Shown: piece after piece, positions 1-9,336 of the stretch
Numbering within the stretch: the first letter of the stretch is position 1
Layout: every line of letters starts with the position of its first letter
From: Microtetraspora glauca
GTDB lineage: Bacteria; Actinomycetota; Actinomycetes; Streptosporangiales; Streptosporangiaceae
NCBI GenBank assembly: GCA_001570385.1
Contig: BBYL01000006.1
Coordinates: 310,001-374,000 of the forward strand
Reading direction: 5' to 3'
Length of the DNA: 64,000 bases
Made by a program: the position numbers and the translations under genes
Notes under the pieces: model-generated
The model's input: the letters and a program-made list of their open reading frames with translations, nothing else
Told to the model about the DNA's origin: nothing
The model's database searches: none

Positions 1-841
1 GGACCGATCTCTCCGCCAGCTCGAAGATCCCGTTGAGCAGGATGCCGAGCAGCGCGACGAGCAGGATCGCCGACCACAGTTCCGGGAAGCGGAACAACTT
101 CTGCTGGTTGACGATGAAGAAACCGAGGCCGGCGGTGGCCGCGAAGAGCTCCGAGATCACCATCAGCACCAGCCCGATGCCGACGCTGATCCGCATCCCG
201 GCGACGATCGACGGGCTCGCGCCGGGGAGCAGCACGCTGAGGAAGTGCCGCCGCGGGGAGAGCCGCAGGCTGCGGGCGGCCGTCGTCATCGTGGTGTCCA
301 GGCCGCGGATCCCGTCATAGGTGTTGACCAGGATCGGCCACAGGCAGCCGAGTGCGATCAGGAAGATGTTCATCCCACTCGTGATACCGAAGATCACGAT
401 CGCGACGGGCAGCAGCATCGTGACGGGCACCGCCATGCCCAACCTGATCAGCGGGTTGAAGAACGCGCCCGCCTGGCGCCACACACCCAGCACGATGCCG
501 CCGCAGACGCCGATCACGGTCGCCATGCCGTACCCGGCGCCGAGCCGGGCGAGGCTGGGCAGGACGTCGGCCAGGAACTGGTCGCTGAGGAACAGCGCGA
601 CCAGCCGATCCGACAGCCACGTGTCCGCGAAGGCGGTGACGATCGTGGAGAACGGCGGGATGAACAGCGATCCCGCCTGGCGGGCGAGCACCTCCCAGAG
701 CACCAGCAGGGCGGCGAGCAGCCACAGCCGCTGTCCCGCCCACGCCAGGCCCCGCAGTACGCGGCCCGCGACTCCCGCCACCGAGACGCCGGAGGGAGCG
801 GCGGGCGGCGTGACGGCGCCCGTGCCGTTCGCGGCGCTCAC
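1..841 (-). CDS. ABC transporter permease, nitrate/sulfonate/taurine type (3' end outside window)
   Basis: This is an inner-membrane permease of the SsuC/TauC/NrtB family. It begins with a GTG at 841 that overlaps the TGA of the upstream permease (GTGA), so the two are probably translationally coupled. Several hydrophobic segments are visible, and the coupling-helix region reads TTAARSLRLSPRRHFLSVLLPGA, split here as TTAARSL then RLSPRRHFLSVLLPGA, which resembles the EAA loop that docks the ATPase. The frame stays open to base 1, so the C-terminus and probably the ATPase gene lie beyond the left edge. The substrate cannot be read from the sequence. Confidence 0.85.
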   Translation of the reverse strand, partial: MSAANGTGAVTPPAAPSGVSVAGVAGRVLRGLAWAGQRLWLLAALLVLWEVLARQAGSLFIPPFSTIVTAFADTWLSDRLVALFLSDQFLADVLPSLARLGAGYGMATVIGVCGGIVLGVWRQAGAFFNPLIRLGMAVPVTMLLPVAIVIFGITSGMNIFLIALGCLWPILVNTYDGIRGLDTTMTTAARSLRLSPRRHFLSVLLPGASPSIVAGMRISVGIGLVLMVISELFAATAGLGFFIVNQQKLFRFPELWSAILLVALLGILLNGIFELAERSV

Positions 842-1764
842 CGGTCGGCTCCCCGCTGGGCGTGGCCCCACGGCACGAGCAGCCGCTCGGCGAGGTTGAC
901 CCCGTAGTAGATCAGCATTCCGAGCACTCCGATGATCAGGATTCCGGCGTAGACGTAGTCGGGACGCTGGGCCTCCTGATAGGTCGTGATCACCGTTCCG
1001 ACGCCGCTGGTGGCACCGAGCAACTCGGCCGAGAGCACGACGATGAGCGCGGTCGAGCAGGCCACCCGCAGACCGGTGGCGATGGCCGGGGCGGCCGAGG
1101 GCAACACGATCCGGGCCAGGAGCCTTCCCCGGCCCCACCCCATGGCACGGCCGGCGGTCAGCATCAGCGGCTCCGCGTCGCGCACGCCGTACATCGCGTT
1201 GAGCAGGATCGGCCAGAAGACGGCGTAGGCACTCAGTGACACCTTCATCTGCAGGCCGAGCCCGAACAGCAGGATCACGATCGGCAGGAAGGCCGACGAG
1301 GGGATCGATCTGGCCGCGTGCACCAGCGCCGACGCCGGGCGGTACAACGTGGCGAAGTAGCCGAGCACCAGGCCGAGCGGGACGCCCACCGCCGAGGCGA
1401 GGAGCATGGACACCAGCCAGGCCAGCAGGGTCTGCAGCACCTGGCCGAGGAAGGACGCGTCGGCCAGTAACTCGGCCAGGCGCACCATCGTGTCAGCGGG
1501 AGGGGGGACCGAGTCCGGAGAGATCACTCCCAGGCGCACCACCAGGTCCCAGCACACGAACATCGTGACGACGCCCGCGCCGCCGAGCACCCAGGCGGGC
1601 AGCGGACCCCGTCCGCGCCCGCCGGTCCCGGCGGCCTGTCCCGACGAGGTATCCGGGCCGGTCCCGGGCGTGTCCGGCGCCTGCGGGCGCGTTCGCTCGC
1701 CTGTCGCCACCGGTCTCGTCCCCTTCCCGCTCGTGTCGTCCACCGGTCCACCGCGCGCCCGCAT
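838..1764 (-). CDS. ABC transporter permease, nitrate/sulfonate/taurine type
   Basis: A 308-residue permease with a long Pro/Thr/Gly-rich cytoplasmic N-terminus of about 55 residues followed by about six membrane segments. The EAA-type loop is near residue 200 (AGRAMGWGRGRLLARIVLPS). Its ATG at 1764 overlaps the stop of the binding-protein gene and its stop overlaps the next permease, so three genes form one coupled unit. Two different permeases imply a heterodimeric channel. The family imports nitrate, sulfonates, taurine or thiamine precursors; nothing here selects among these. Confidence 0.85.
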   Translation of the reverse strand: MRARGGPVDDTSGKGTRPVATGERTRPQAPDTPGTGPDTSSGQAAGTGGRGRGPLPAWVLGGAGVVTMFVCWDLVVRLGVISPDSVPPPADTMVRLAELLADASFLGQVLQTLLAWLVSMLLASAVGVPLGLVLGYFATLYRPASALVHAARSIPSSAFLPIVILLFGLGLQMKVSLSAYAVFWPILLNAMYGVRDAEPLMLTAGRAMGWGRGRLLARIVLPSAAPAIATGLRVACSTALIVVLSAELLGATSGVGTVITTYQEAQRPDYVYAGILIIGVLGMLIYYGVNLAERLLVPWGHAQRGADR

Positions 1765-2732
1765 CAGGACCGGGCGAAGTCGGGGACGAGGGGCTCGAGG
1801 TCCGGCTGCTTCGGGATGAGCTTGAGATCGACCATCTTCTTGGCCATGTCATTCAGCGTCGCCATCTCGACGTCGGGTGCGAGCGCGTTCTGCGGCTGCT
1901 TCTCCAGCGTCTCCACGGGGACCTTGTTGCAGTCCGACAGCAGCGTGAACGACTCCTTCGTGTTCGCCGGGTCGCCGAGCTGCGCCATCGTCTCCTTGAT
2001 GGCCTCGTGGAACTTCTTGGCCGCGTCACTCTTGGCGACGAAGTCCTTCGAGGTCACGTACGTCGCGATGTAGAGGCGGCCCGCGGCGGCGAACGGGTCG
2101 GCGATGCTGTGCACCTCCGAGCCCCGGGCTCCGAGCAGCTGGTGCCCCATCTGCGCGGCGGCCACGTTGCCGTTGACGACCGCGGTCACCTGCTCGGCGT
2201 ACGGCAGTGCGACGAAGGAGACCGAGGCCGGGTCCACACCGTTGGCGCTGAGCCAGCTCGACGTGGCGATCTGGTTGATGCCGTTGATCTCGTTGACCGC
2301 GATCTTCTTACCAGCGAGGTCGCCGGCCGACTTGATCGGCGAGTCCTTGGCGACGAAGACGCCCTGGGCCGGTTCCGCGGGAGGCAGCGCGTTGACGTTC
2401 GCGCCGGAGACCATCTGGATCGGGAACCCCGTGTTGTAGGCGTTGATCGCGGTGAAGCCGTTGACGTAACCGAAGTCGGCCGCGCCCGAGAGTACGGCGG
2501 CGATGGCGGAGGACCCGCCCGTGGACTTGACGAACTCGACTTCGAGTCCGTGCTTGGCGAACAGGCCCTTGGCGGTGGCCCAGGTGTTCCAGATCTCGCA
2601 CCCGAAGGTGGTCACGGACACCTTGGCGGGACCGCCCCCCGAAGCGGTCCCACCTGAATCGTCGCCGCCGCATGCCGTGGAGAGAAGGACTGTGACCAGA
2701 GCCGTGAGGGCTCCCATGCGTCGTGTTCGCAT
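1764..2732 (-). CDS. ABC transporter substrate-binding lipoprotein, SsuA/NMT1-like
   Basis: Extracytoplasmic solute receptor for the two downstream permeases. I chose the ATG at 2732 because AAGGAG lies 7 bases upstream; a longer open frame to 2864 has no such site. The N-terminus is a signal peptide ending in a lipobox (LLSTACGG), so the mature protein should be lipid-anchored on the outer face of the membrane. The body has the two-lobe periplasmic-binding fold typical of NMT1/SsuA proteins (KVSVTTFG..., GLFAKHGLEVEF, GAADFGYV). The length of about 322 residues is usual. The ligand is unknown. Confidence 0.85.
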   Translation of the reverse strand: MRTRRMGALTALVTVLLSTACGGDDSGGTASGGGPAKVSVTTFGCEIWNTWATAKGLFAKHGLEVEFVKSTGGSSAIAAVLSGAADFGYVNGFTAINAYNTGFPIQMVSGANVNALPPAEPAQGVFVAKDSPIKSAGDLAGKKIAVNEINGINQIATSSWLSANGVDPASVSFVALPYAEQVTAVVNGNVAAAQMGHQLLGARGSEVHSIADPFAAAGRLYIATYVTSKDFVAKSDAAKKFHEAIKETMAQLGDPANTKESFTLLSDCNKVPVETLEKQPQNALAPDVEMATLNDMAKKMVDLKLIPKQPDLEPLVPDFARS

Positions 2733-2870
2733 GCAGACTCCTTGGTTCCCTTGCCGTGCCGCGCCCGTGTCGCCGGAGGGCTGAGCCGTTCCGGGATGGG
2801 GCGAGGCCGGCCAGGAAGGGGGGTTGAGGGGTACGCACGAACGTAGGAGGAACCTTCTGTTCATGTCAAT

Positions 2871-2891
2871 ATGCGAAACAATATCTCGTAT
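2871..2891. promoter_or_regulatory. Inverted repeat upstream of the ABC operon, possible operator
   Basis: ATGCGA at 2871-2876 and TCGTAT at 2886-2891 form an imperfect inverted repeat around an AT-rich centre in otherwise GC-rich DNA, about 140 bases upstream of the binding-protein start. This looks like a repressor or activator site for the operon read leftward. No cognate regulator lies next to it. Confidence 0.35.
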
Positions 2892-3421
2892 TACGTCATG
2901 GAAGAGGCGTGTGTCCGGCGGAGGGCGCGGCGGGGGAGTGGCATGCCTTCTCCTTGGTCGGGGCGCTGATCCGACGATCGGACAGCAGCCGGGCGGGTGG
3001 CATGGAACCCCCGGCGCTCATCGGCGGGTCGGGATCGCCGGTCGGTTCCGCCGGTTCACGCGCCATCGCACACGATCGATCCCCGCACCGCGGCCGGCTC
3101 CGAGGAGGTGATCCGCCGGAGACGAAAAGGTGAATGGATCAGGAAACAGCGATTTCCCATCGAGGCTCAGTTTCGTGCGGTTCCCGACGGCAAACCGGCG
3201 TTGAGCGCATTGATCGTTTGGAGATGACCATCCTCACCCTTGCCCCTCGAAAGGGAGAACCAGGATGGGCCAGACCTTCCAACGCCGGTATCCATTCCGG
3301 CCCGGGATGTGGGCGGCGACCGTCAACGGCGCGACCACGCGCGACCCTCGATCGCGTGGCCGCCCAACTGGTTGAAATGATGCTCGGTCACATCTGTCGG
3401 CCGTCCCGCCACTGATCGCCG
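2892..3421. other. Gene-free stretch
   Basis: No coding region I can support. A 93-codon open frame at 3134-3415 has no ribosome binding site, biased composition and no recognisable family. Confidence 0.4.
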
Positions 3422-4039
3422 GTGCGCATTCTCCTAGGGATCCTACGAAGCGTTGTCGTCGGCGCGATCGGAGCAGTCGGCATCTCCGGAGACTTCGTTG
3501 GTGCCACCGATTTGAGTAACACGCGGAAGCGCTGGACGATCGGTGTCGCGATGATGATCCTCTTCGTGCTCGTGCAGCTCCCCGACGACCTTACGGGCCG
3601 CGCTACCCGAGCGGCACGGCGACAACTCGAAGAAATCCACGAGCGCCTGGAAGACCTCAGACGGGAACGGCGAGCCGCTGTCGACGCCCTTGAGCGGACC
3701 CGCGTAGAACACGGAGAAGAAATGGCCGATCTGGCCGACCTGCGGTTGGAACTCGAGAGTATCCGCGCGGCGGTGAGTGAACGCGAGCAGATTGCCGCCG
3801 ACCTGGACAGGATGTCGCGGGAACTACAGATCCGTAACCATCGGACGGAGCCGCTCCGATCGCGGGTGGCGGAAGTAGAGGAAGTCGCCAACAGCCAAAC
3901 CCGTGAAGAGGAACATCTGTCAGAGGCGTTAAGGCGTGTGGCCGCCTCTCACGACGGTCATTCATCTGAAACGGTCACGGGGGTGATCGGTTTCATTTTC
4001 ATGATCTTAGAGCAACCGAGGATAGGCGTGGCTCCGTAG
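3422..4039 (+). CDS. Hypothetical membrane protein with a central coiled coil
   Basis: A 205-residue protein I do not recognise. A hydrophobic N-terminus (about residues 1-25) and a second hydrophobic stretch near residues 40-54 are followed by a long charged, heptad-like segment (about 62-165) rich in Glu, Arg and Leu, which predicts a coiled coil. A short hydrophobic stretch lies near the C-terminus. Base composition is slightly less GC-rich than the neighbours. It stands alone with no operon partner and no strong ribosome binding site. Confidence 0.5.
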   Translation: MRILLGILRSVVVGAIGAVGISGDFVGATDLSNTRKRWTIGVAMMILFVLVQLPDDLTGRATRAARRQLEEIHERLEDLRRERRAAVDALERTRVEHGEEMADLADLRLELESIRAAVSEREQIAADLDRMSRELQIRNHRTEPLRSRVAEVEEVANSQTREEEHLSEALRRVAASHDGHSSETVTGVIGFIFMILEQPRIGVAP

Positions 4040-4120
4040 GCGATCCGCATCGGAATCGATTGGGATCGCCAGCGCTTCACCGGAACGAGTCTTTGTGGCG
4101 ATCATGGGCTCTGTCGAGCC

Positions 4121-4729
4121 TCACTTGTGGGGCCGGGACGTTCGGTGAAGGCGTACTCCGTCGAGGGCTAGGTCGAGCAGTTGGTCGGCCTGGGTTGGGC
4201 CGTCGGGTTCCTCCTCGGTGGCCAGGGCGATGGCGCTGACGAGCTTGAGTAGCTGGACAATGGAGGCCTCGGGGCGTACGGCGTTCGCTTGGCGGGCGCG
4301 CGCAAGGAGTTCGTCGCCGGCATTGACGATCATTGTGTGGCAGGTGTTTCCCAAGGTCGGGCCGCCGTGGCGGGCCCCGCGCATCAGTGAGGCCCCGAGG
4401 CCGCGGTTGGCTACAGCGTGTGCGCCGACGGCGCGAAGCCAGGTAACGAGCGCGGTTCCCGGGTCGGGATCGGAGAGCAGGTCGTGCGCCTTGGCGCAGA
4501 GGGCCTCTACTCGGCTCTTGAAAACGGCTTCCAGAAGGGCCTGCCGGGTGGGGAAGTGCCGGTGGAGGGTGGCCGAGCCGACCCCGGCGTGCCGGGCGAT
4601 CTCCTCCAGGGAGGCCTCGGCGCCGTGTTCCGCGATGACGGTCTCGGCGGCGGCCACGACGCGGTTGTAGTTGCGGCGCGCGTCGGCACGCATCGGCCGC
4701 GGAGCCGGGGCGGTTGCGTCCTTGGGCAC
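4121..4729 (-). CDS. TetR family transcriptional regulator
   Basis: A 202-residue repressor-type protein. The N-terminal helix-turn-helix is clear (about residues 30-55: ASLEEIARHAGVGSATLHRHF), followed by a variable ligand-binding domain. The GTG at 4729 is chosen because AGGAG lies about 6 bases upstream. It is divergent from the NmrA-like oxidoreductase gene, and nested inverted repeats between them are the probable operator, so it most likely represses that gene and itself. Confidence 0.85.
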   Translation of the reverse strand: MPKDATAPAPRPMRADARRNYNRVVAAAETVIAEHGAEASLEEIARHAGVGSATLHRHFPTRQALLEAVFKSRVEALCAKAHDLLSDPDPGTALVTWLRAVGAHAVANRGLGASLMRGARHGGPTLGNTCHTMIVNAGDELLARARQANAVRPEASIVQLLKLVSAIALATEEEPDGPTQADQLLDLALDGVRLHRTSRPHK

Positions 4730-4750
4730 GGGATCTCCTGACGGCTTGCT

Positions 4751-4805
4751 AACTGGGGTGGCACTCCATATCGTATCCAGCGATAACCGGAGGGCCACCC
4801 CAGTT
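4751..4805. promoter_or_regulatory. Nested inverted repeats, probable TetR operator
   Basis: The outer arms are 17 bases each (4751-4767 and 4789-4805) and match as inverted repeats except at one position (AACTGGGGTGGCACTCC against GGAGGGCCACCCCAGTT). Inside them TATCG (4769-4773) and CGATA (4781-4785) form a second palindrome. The element fills the divergent promoter region between the tetR and NmrA-like genes. Confidence 0.7.
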
Positions 4806-4850
4806 ATGGGGATGCGGCCTTCGTCGGCATGGACGAGGTCGAGGAGAGAC

Positions 4851-5777
4851 GTGGAATCGACAGCAAGGACCATCGTCGTGGTGGGGGCGACCGGTCTGCA
4901 GGGTCGCGCGGTGACGCAGCACCTGCTGAGCAGCGGTTGGCAGGTGCGCGCGCTCACGCGTGATCCGAACGGGGCGTCGGCCAGGGCGCTGGCGAGCGTC
5001 GGCGCGCACATCGTGCGGGCGCAGATGGAGGACGTAGCTTCCTTGATCTCCGCGGCGCAAGGCGCCTACGGCATGTTCAGCGTCCAGCCCACCGTCGGCT
5101 CTCCCGGCACCGCGCCGGGCTTCAGCGCCGACGACGAGGTCCGCTGGGGGATCAACGTTGCCGAGGCGGCATACGCCGTCGGCGTCGAGCATTTCGTCTT
5201 CACCTCGGTTGCCGGCGCAGACCGTCACGGGAGCGAAACGCTGCCGGGAAACCTGATCAGCAAGTGGCGGATCGAGCAGCACATCGCCGGGCTCGGCTTA
5301 CCCGCGACGATCCTGCGGCCGGTCTCCTTCATGGAGAACTTCACGAGCGGATACGCCCTGCAAGACGGAGCGTTGACCACCGCCCTCGCGCCCGAGATCC
5401 CTCAGCAGATCATGGCCGTGGACGATGTCGGCTTCGTCACCGCGCTGGCTTTCTCCCGGCCCGAGGAGTGGATCGGCCGCTCGGTCGCGCTGGCGGCGGA
5501 CGAGCTTACGCCGGTCCAGATCGCCGCGGCCATCGAGCGCGCGCTCGGACATCCGCTGCCGTATGCCCAGATCCCGATCGATGCGATCCGGGCCCTCGGC
5601 GAGGATTTCGCGTTCGCTTACGAGTGGCTCAACAAACTCGGCTACCGCGCGGACATCCCCGCCACTCGCCGGATCCACCCCGGGGCGATGGATTTGCGTA
5701 CCTGGCTGGAACGCACTGGCGCTGCCCAGATCGCCTCCTTCCTGGCCACCCGGCGCACCGCGGAGCAGCAGGCGTGA
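4851..5777 (+). CDS. NmrA-like NAD(P)-binding oxidoreductase
   Basis: A 308-residue atypical short-chain dehydrogenase. The Rossmann motif VVGATGLQGRAV lies near the N-terminus, and the rest (ILRPVSFMENFTSG, SKWRIEQHI) fits the NmrA/HSCARG subgroup, which bind NADP(H) and often act as redox sensors or quinone-type reductases. The GTG at 4851 follows GAGGAG by 4 bases. Its TGA overlaps the GTG of the next gene, so both are cotranslated. Divergence from tetR and the palindromic spacer imply TetR control. Confidence 0.8.
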   Translation: MESTARTIVVVGATGLQGRAVTQHLLSSGWQVRALTRDPNGASARALASVGAHIVRAQMEDVASLISAAQGAYGMFSVQPTVGSPGTAPGFSADDEVRWGINVAEAAYAVGVEHFVFTSVAGADRHGSETLPGNLISKWRIEQHIAGLGLPATILRPVSFMENFTSGYALQDGALTTALAPEIPQQIMAVDDVGFVTALAFSRPEEWIGRSVALAADELTPVQIAAAIERALGHPLPYAQIPIDAIRALGEDFAFAYEWLNKLGYRADIPATRRIHPGAMDLRTWLERTGAAQIASFLATRRTAEQQA

Positions 5778-6661
5778 GCGCCCGCGAGCGCGCCCTCGGG
5801 CGCATGGGGATCTGGGCGGGAGACCTCGACACCTACCCCGCGGCAGGAGTCCGCGAGGCCGCGGCCGCGATCGAGGATCTGGGCTACAGCACACTGTGGT
5901 TCGCCGAGACCACGGGGCGAGAGGCCATGGCGCAGGCCGCGATCCTGCTGTCAGCCACCCGGCGGATCACAGTGGCCGCCGGCATGACCGACATCTACGC
6001 ACGCGACGCGGTGACGACCGCCGCCGCCCAGCGCACCCTGGAGGAAGCGTTCCCCGGGCGATTCCTGCTCGGTCTCTGGGAGAGCCACCCCAGCCTCGCT
6101 GAGGACGTCCGCGGCCACCACTTCAGCCCACCACCGGCAACGATGCGCTCCTACCTCGACACACTGGACGCCGCCCCGTTCGGGCCACCCACCACAACGG
6201 TCCCGCTCCACCGCGTGCTCGCCGCCCTTGACCCCACCATGCTCGCGCTCGCCGCCGAGCGCACCCGGGGCGCCAACGTGCTGGGCATGCCTGTCGAGTA
6301 CACCCGCACCGCCAGGGCGACACTCGGCCCCGACGCGCTCCTGGCCATCACCCAACTATGCGTGCTGAGCCCCGACCGCTCTCAAACTGCCGGAACTCGC
6401 CACGCACCTCCTTGTCTGATCCCGCACATTCGTGCCAGGGAACAGCGAGAGCAACGCTCCCCTCAGGCAGACCGACATCGCCGGCGTTCAACTGGTCCGA
6501 GGAGGACCAGCATGCTGACGACCGCCACTACGCACGCCCGCACGAACCCCACGCCGGCGCGCGCCACCCACCAACCCGGCTGTCGCATGATTCTTCCTTC
6601 GCATTCCGTTGGTGCTCCAACTGCGCACCGCGCGGAACCCGCTGCCGGGTGGTCTACTTGA
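5774..6661 (+). pseudogene. LLM-class F420-dependent oxidoreductase, C-terminus lost
   Basis: The first two hundred or so residues match the luciferase-like F420 family (LGRMGIWAGDLDTYP, ATRRITVAAGMTDIYARD, AFPGRFLLGLWESHP). Homology stops near ITQLCVLSPDR at about base 6370; beyond it the frame is Arg/Pro/Thr-rich with no family resemblance until the stop at 6661. The last part of the barrel is therefore replaced by unrelated sequence, probably through a deletion. The GTG start overlaps the preceding stop. A functional enzyme is unlikely. Confidence 0.65.
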
Positions 6662-6665
6662 TCGT

Positions 6666-7622
6666 ATGGGGCTGAAGGAGTTCTATCCGCCGATTGAGCC
6701 ATATGAGTCCGGTCGGCTCGATGCCGGCGACGGCAACGAGATCTACTGGGAGGTCTGCGGGAATCCCGCCGGAAAACCCGCCGTCTTCCTGCACGGCGGC
6801 CCCGGTGGGGGCCTCCTGCCCGGCTTCCGCCGGTTCTTCGATCCGGAGGCGTACCGGATCGTGCTGTTCGACCAGCGGAACTGCGGCGCCAGCCGGCCGA
6901 GCGCCGGAGACCCGCGGGTCTCGTTGGAGCGCAACACCACCCCGCACCTGGTCGCCGACATCGAACGGCTCCGCGAGCACCTCTCCATCGATCGCTGGCT
7001 GGTCTTCGGCGGAAGCTGGGGCAGCACCCTCGCCCTCTCGTATGCCCAGGCCCACCCCGGCCGCGTCACCGAACTGGTGTTGCGCGGCATCTACCTCGTT
7101 CGCCCGTCCGATGAGAGCTGGAGCTTCACCCCCACGGGCGCCGCCCGCCTCTTCCCGGCCGAGTGGGCCGCGTTCCGCGACGCGATCCCCGCCGCCGAGA
7201 GGCACGACCTGATCACCGCCTACGGCCGCCGCATCGGCGACCCGGACCCCGCGGTCCACATCCCCGCGGCCCGTGCCTGGATGGGCTGGGAGTTCTCGGC
7301 CAACACCCTGCTCCCGGTCGATCCGCCGGAGCTCGGCGATGCCGACATCCTGACCTTCGCCCGCATCACTCACCACTACATCAGCAACGGTGGTTTCCTC
7401 CCGGAGGAGGGCCTCCTGGCGGGCATCGACCGCATCCGGCGCATACCCGCCGTGATCGTCAGCGGCCGCTACGACATGAAGACCCCGCCCGATCAAGCGT
7501 GGGACCTGCACCAGGCCTGGCCTGAGGCCGAGTTCCATATCGTCGAGGACGCGGGACACGGCGGCTCGGAACCGGGGATCCGCCACCGCCTGATCGACGC
7601 CACCGACCGGTTCCGGCCCTGA
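6666..7622 (+). CDS. pip: Prolyl iminopeptidase
   Basis: An alpha/beta-hydrolase of about 318 residues, the usual size of proline iminopeptidases (S33), which remove N-terminal proline from peptides in the cytoplasm. The oxyanion motif HGGPGGG and DQRNCGAS are present. The nucleophile elbow is GGSWGS, the acid is in SGRYDMKTP and the histidine in EDAGHGGSE. The ATG at 6666 begins the conserved GLKEFYPPIEPY stretch; the upstream ribosome site is weak. It is monocistronic and convergent with the next gene. Confidence 0.9.
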   Translation: MGLKEFYPPIEPYESGRLDAGDGNEIYWEVCGNPAGKPAVFLHGGPGGGLLPGFRRFFDPEAYRIVLFDQRNCGASRPSAGDPRVSLERNTTPHLVADIERLREHLSIDRWLVFGGSWGSTLALSYAQAHPGRVTELVLRGIYLVRPSDESWSFTPTGAARLFPAEWAAFRDAIPAAERHDLITAYGRRIGDPDPAVHIPAARAWMGWEFSANTLLPVDPPELGDADILTFARITHHYISNGGFLPEEGLLAGIDRIRRIPAVIVSGRYDMKTPPDQAWDLHQAWPEAEFHIVEDAGHGGSEPGIRHRLIDATDRFRP

Positions 7623-7765
7623 CCGCCCGTGGGACGCCCGGAGCGCTGTAGGGGTCCGAGGACTCCGCCGCCCCGCGCGACCTGAAACCCCGGCGTGGTG
7701 GCGGCGCGGGGGCGGGGTCGAAGGTCGAAGGCGAGCGGGAGCGGCGGCTTCGCGAGGAGGGCCGC

Positions 7766-8593
7766 TCAGCCCGCGTCGACGGCCAGGACACGATCCGCTC
7801 GGGCGGCCCATCGGCCGCCGCTCCGTGTGATTCGGACAGGGTGATCGAAGCACATGCTGACCTGGGCGGTGGTCAGGACGTCGTCGACGCGTCCCAAGGC
7901 GAGGCACCGCCCCTCGCGCAGCAGCATCGCGTGCGTGGTGCTGGCCGGGAGTTCCTCGAGGTGGTGGGTGACCAGGACCGTCGCGAGCGACGGGTGACGG
8001 CTCCGAAGCGCGTCGATGCTGCTGAGAAGCTGCTCGCGGGCGGCCAGGTCCAGCCCCGTGGCCGGTTCGTCGAGCAGGAGCAGCCGGGGCTGCGGCATGA
8101 GCGCCCGCGCGATCAGGGTCCGGCCGCGTTCGCCTTGGGACAGGGTCGGCCAGTGGGCGTCGCTCCTGGCGCTCATTCCCAGCATGCCGATCAACCGGCC
8201 GGCCCGCTCGACCTCTTCCGGGGTGGGTGCCCAGCGGGGTACGAGCGCGGTCGTGTTGGTCAGGCCGGTCAGGACGACGTCCCTGACCCGCAGCGGCACG
8301 TCGGGCGCGTGCCGCGGGTTGACGTGGCCCAGGTAGGACCGTAGTTCCCGCATGTCGACCCGCCCCAGCCTGCGTCCGAGAACCTCGACGATGCCGCGCG
8401 TGGGGTGAGTGACCGCGCCGAGCAGGTTGAGCAGGGTGCTCTTGCCCGCGCCGTTGGCGCCGAGCAGGGCCCAGTGTTCCCCCCTGTGCACCGTCAGCGA
8501 GATCGACCGCAGCAGGTGGTTACCGTCACGGACGACGTCGACGCCGTCCGCCCGCAGCACGGGGCCGGTGTCCGAAGGACGAGAAACGATCAT
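7766..8593 (-). CDS. ABC transporter ATP-binding protein, YlmA/FecE-like
   Basis: A 275-residue ATPase with Walker A (GANGAGKST), signature (LSQGERGR), Walker B (LLLLDEP) and switch histidine (VTHHLEEL). The sequence resembles iron/molybdenum-type ATPases such as YlmA and ModF. No permease or binding protein lies beside it, so it may act with partners elsewhere or be a soluble ATPase. Its ATG overlaps the stop of the FCD regulator (ATGA), making the two a coupled operon. Confidence 0.8.
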   Translation of the reverse strand: MIVSRPSDTGPVLRADGVDVVRDGNHLLRSISLTVHRGEHWALLGANGAGKSTLLNLLGAVTHPTRGIVEVLGRRLGRVDMRELRSYLGHVNPRHAPDVPLRVRDVVLTGLTNTTALVPRWAPTPEEVERAGRLIGMLGMSARSDAHWPTLSQGERGRTLIARALMPQPRLLLLDEPATGLDLAAREQLLSSIDALRSRHPSLATVLVTHHLEELPASTTHAMLLREGRCLALGRVDDVLTTAQVSMCFDHPVRITRSGGRWAARADRVLAVDAG

Positions 8594-9309
8594 CGGTCTG
8601 CCGACTCCGTCCTGATGAGGGTGAGGACCGCCTCAAGGTTCTCCACCGTGGCGGCGATCGCGCCTTCGACGTCACCGTTCTCCAGCGCCGCCAGCAGATC
8701 CGCGTGCGAGCACGATACGTCCGGCATGTCGGTCTCGTGCTCGACCATCTCGACCAGCGCTTCGCGCAACACCGGTTCCACCGTCGTGAACAGCCCGAGC
8801 AGAACGGCGTTGCCGGACAGCTCCACGACCGCACGATGGAAGTCGAGATCGGCGTCGACGAACGCGGACGCTTCGTCGCCGATCCGCTCCTGACGGTTTC
8901 GCAACCGGAGCTTCAACCGTTCGACATCCTCCGGGCGGGCCCGTCGCGCGGCCAGCCGGGCGGCCTCCACCTCAAGCGCCCTGCGCACCTCGTAGGCCTC
9001 AAGCAACCGGGCACGGCGCAGGAGCTCGTTCACGTCGGGTGTCTCCGCGATGGCCGGAAGGACGTCGGCGACGAAGGTGCCCGAGCCGTGTCGCACGTTC
9101 ACCAGGCCGTCACGGGCCAGCAAGCGTAGGGCCTCCCGTACCGACGAGCGCCCGACCCCGAGCTCGGCCGCGAGTCCCACCTCGCTCGGCAGCCTCTCAC
9201 CGGCCTTCCAGCGGCCGTTCCGAATCAGCTCGCGCAGCAGGTTTTCGAGCTGTGGCACGACAGGCCCATGCCGCAGCCGGGATGACTCCGCCACTTCCCA
9301 CCTCGTCAT
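8590..9309 (-). CDS. FadR/FCD-subfamily GntR regulator
   Basis: An N-terminal winged helix (LPSEVGLAAELGVGRSSVREALRLL) is followed by a helical FCD ligand domain with the metal-binding style residues DADLDFHRAVV and CSHADLLAAL. About 239 residues, normal for the family. I use the ATG at 9309, because the GntR fold begins a few residues later; an ATG at 9336 is also possible. A perfect 20-bp palindrome lies just upstream, suggesting autoregulation. It is cotranscribed with the ABC ATPase. Confidence 0.85.
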   Translation of the reverse strand: MTRWEVAESSRLRHGPVVPQLENLLRELIRNGRWKAGERLPSEVGLAAELGVGRSSVREALRLLARDGLVNVRHGSGTFVADVLPAIAETPDVNELLRRARLLEAYEVRRALEVEAARLAARRARPEDVERLKLRLRNRQERIGDEASAFVDADLDFHRAVVELSGNAVLLGLFTTVEPVLREALVEMVEHETDMPDVSCSHADLLAALENGDVEGAIAATVENLEAVLTLIRTESADR

Positions 9310-9336
9310 CGTTTCCGGGGAGCACGACCCTAGCAT

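Noticed and set aside
2733..2870. Possible guanidine (ykkC) or TPP riboswitch upstream of the NMT1-like transporter
   Set aside because: Read on the minus strand, none of the conserved motifs of either class (such as the ACGR motifs or CUGAGA) is present in the right order.
3134..3415. 93-codon ORF upstream of the coiled-coil gene
   Set aside because: No ribosome site, odd composition, no homology recognised.
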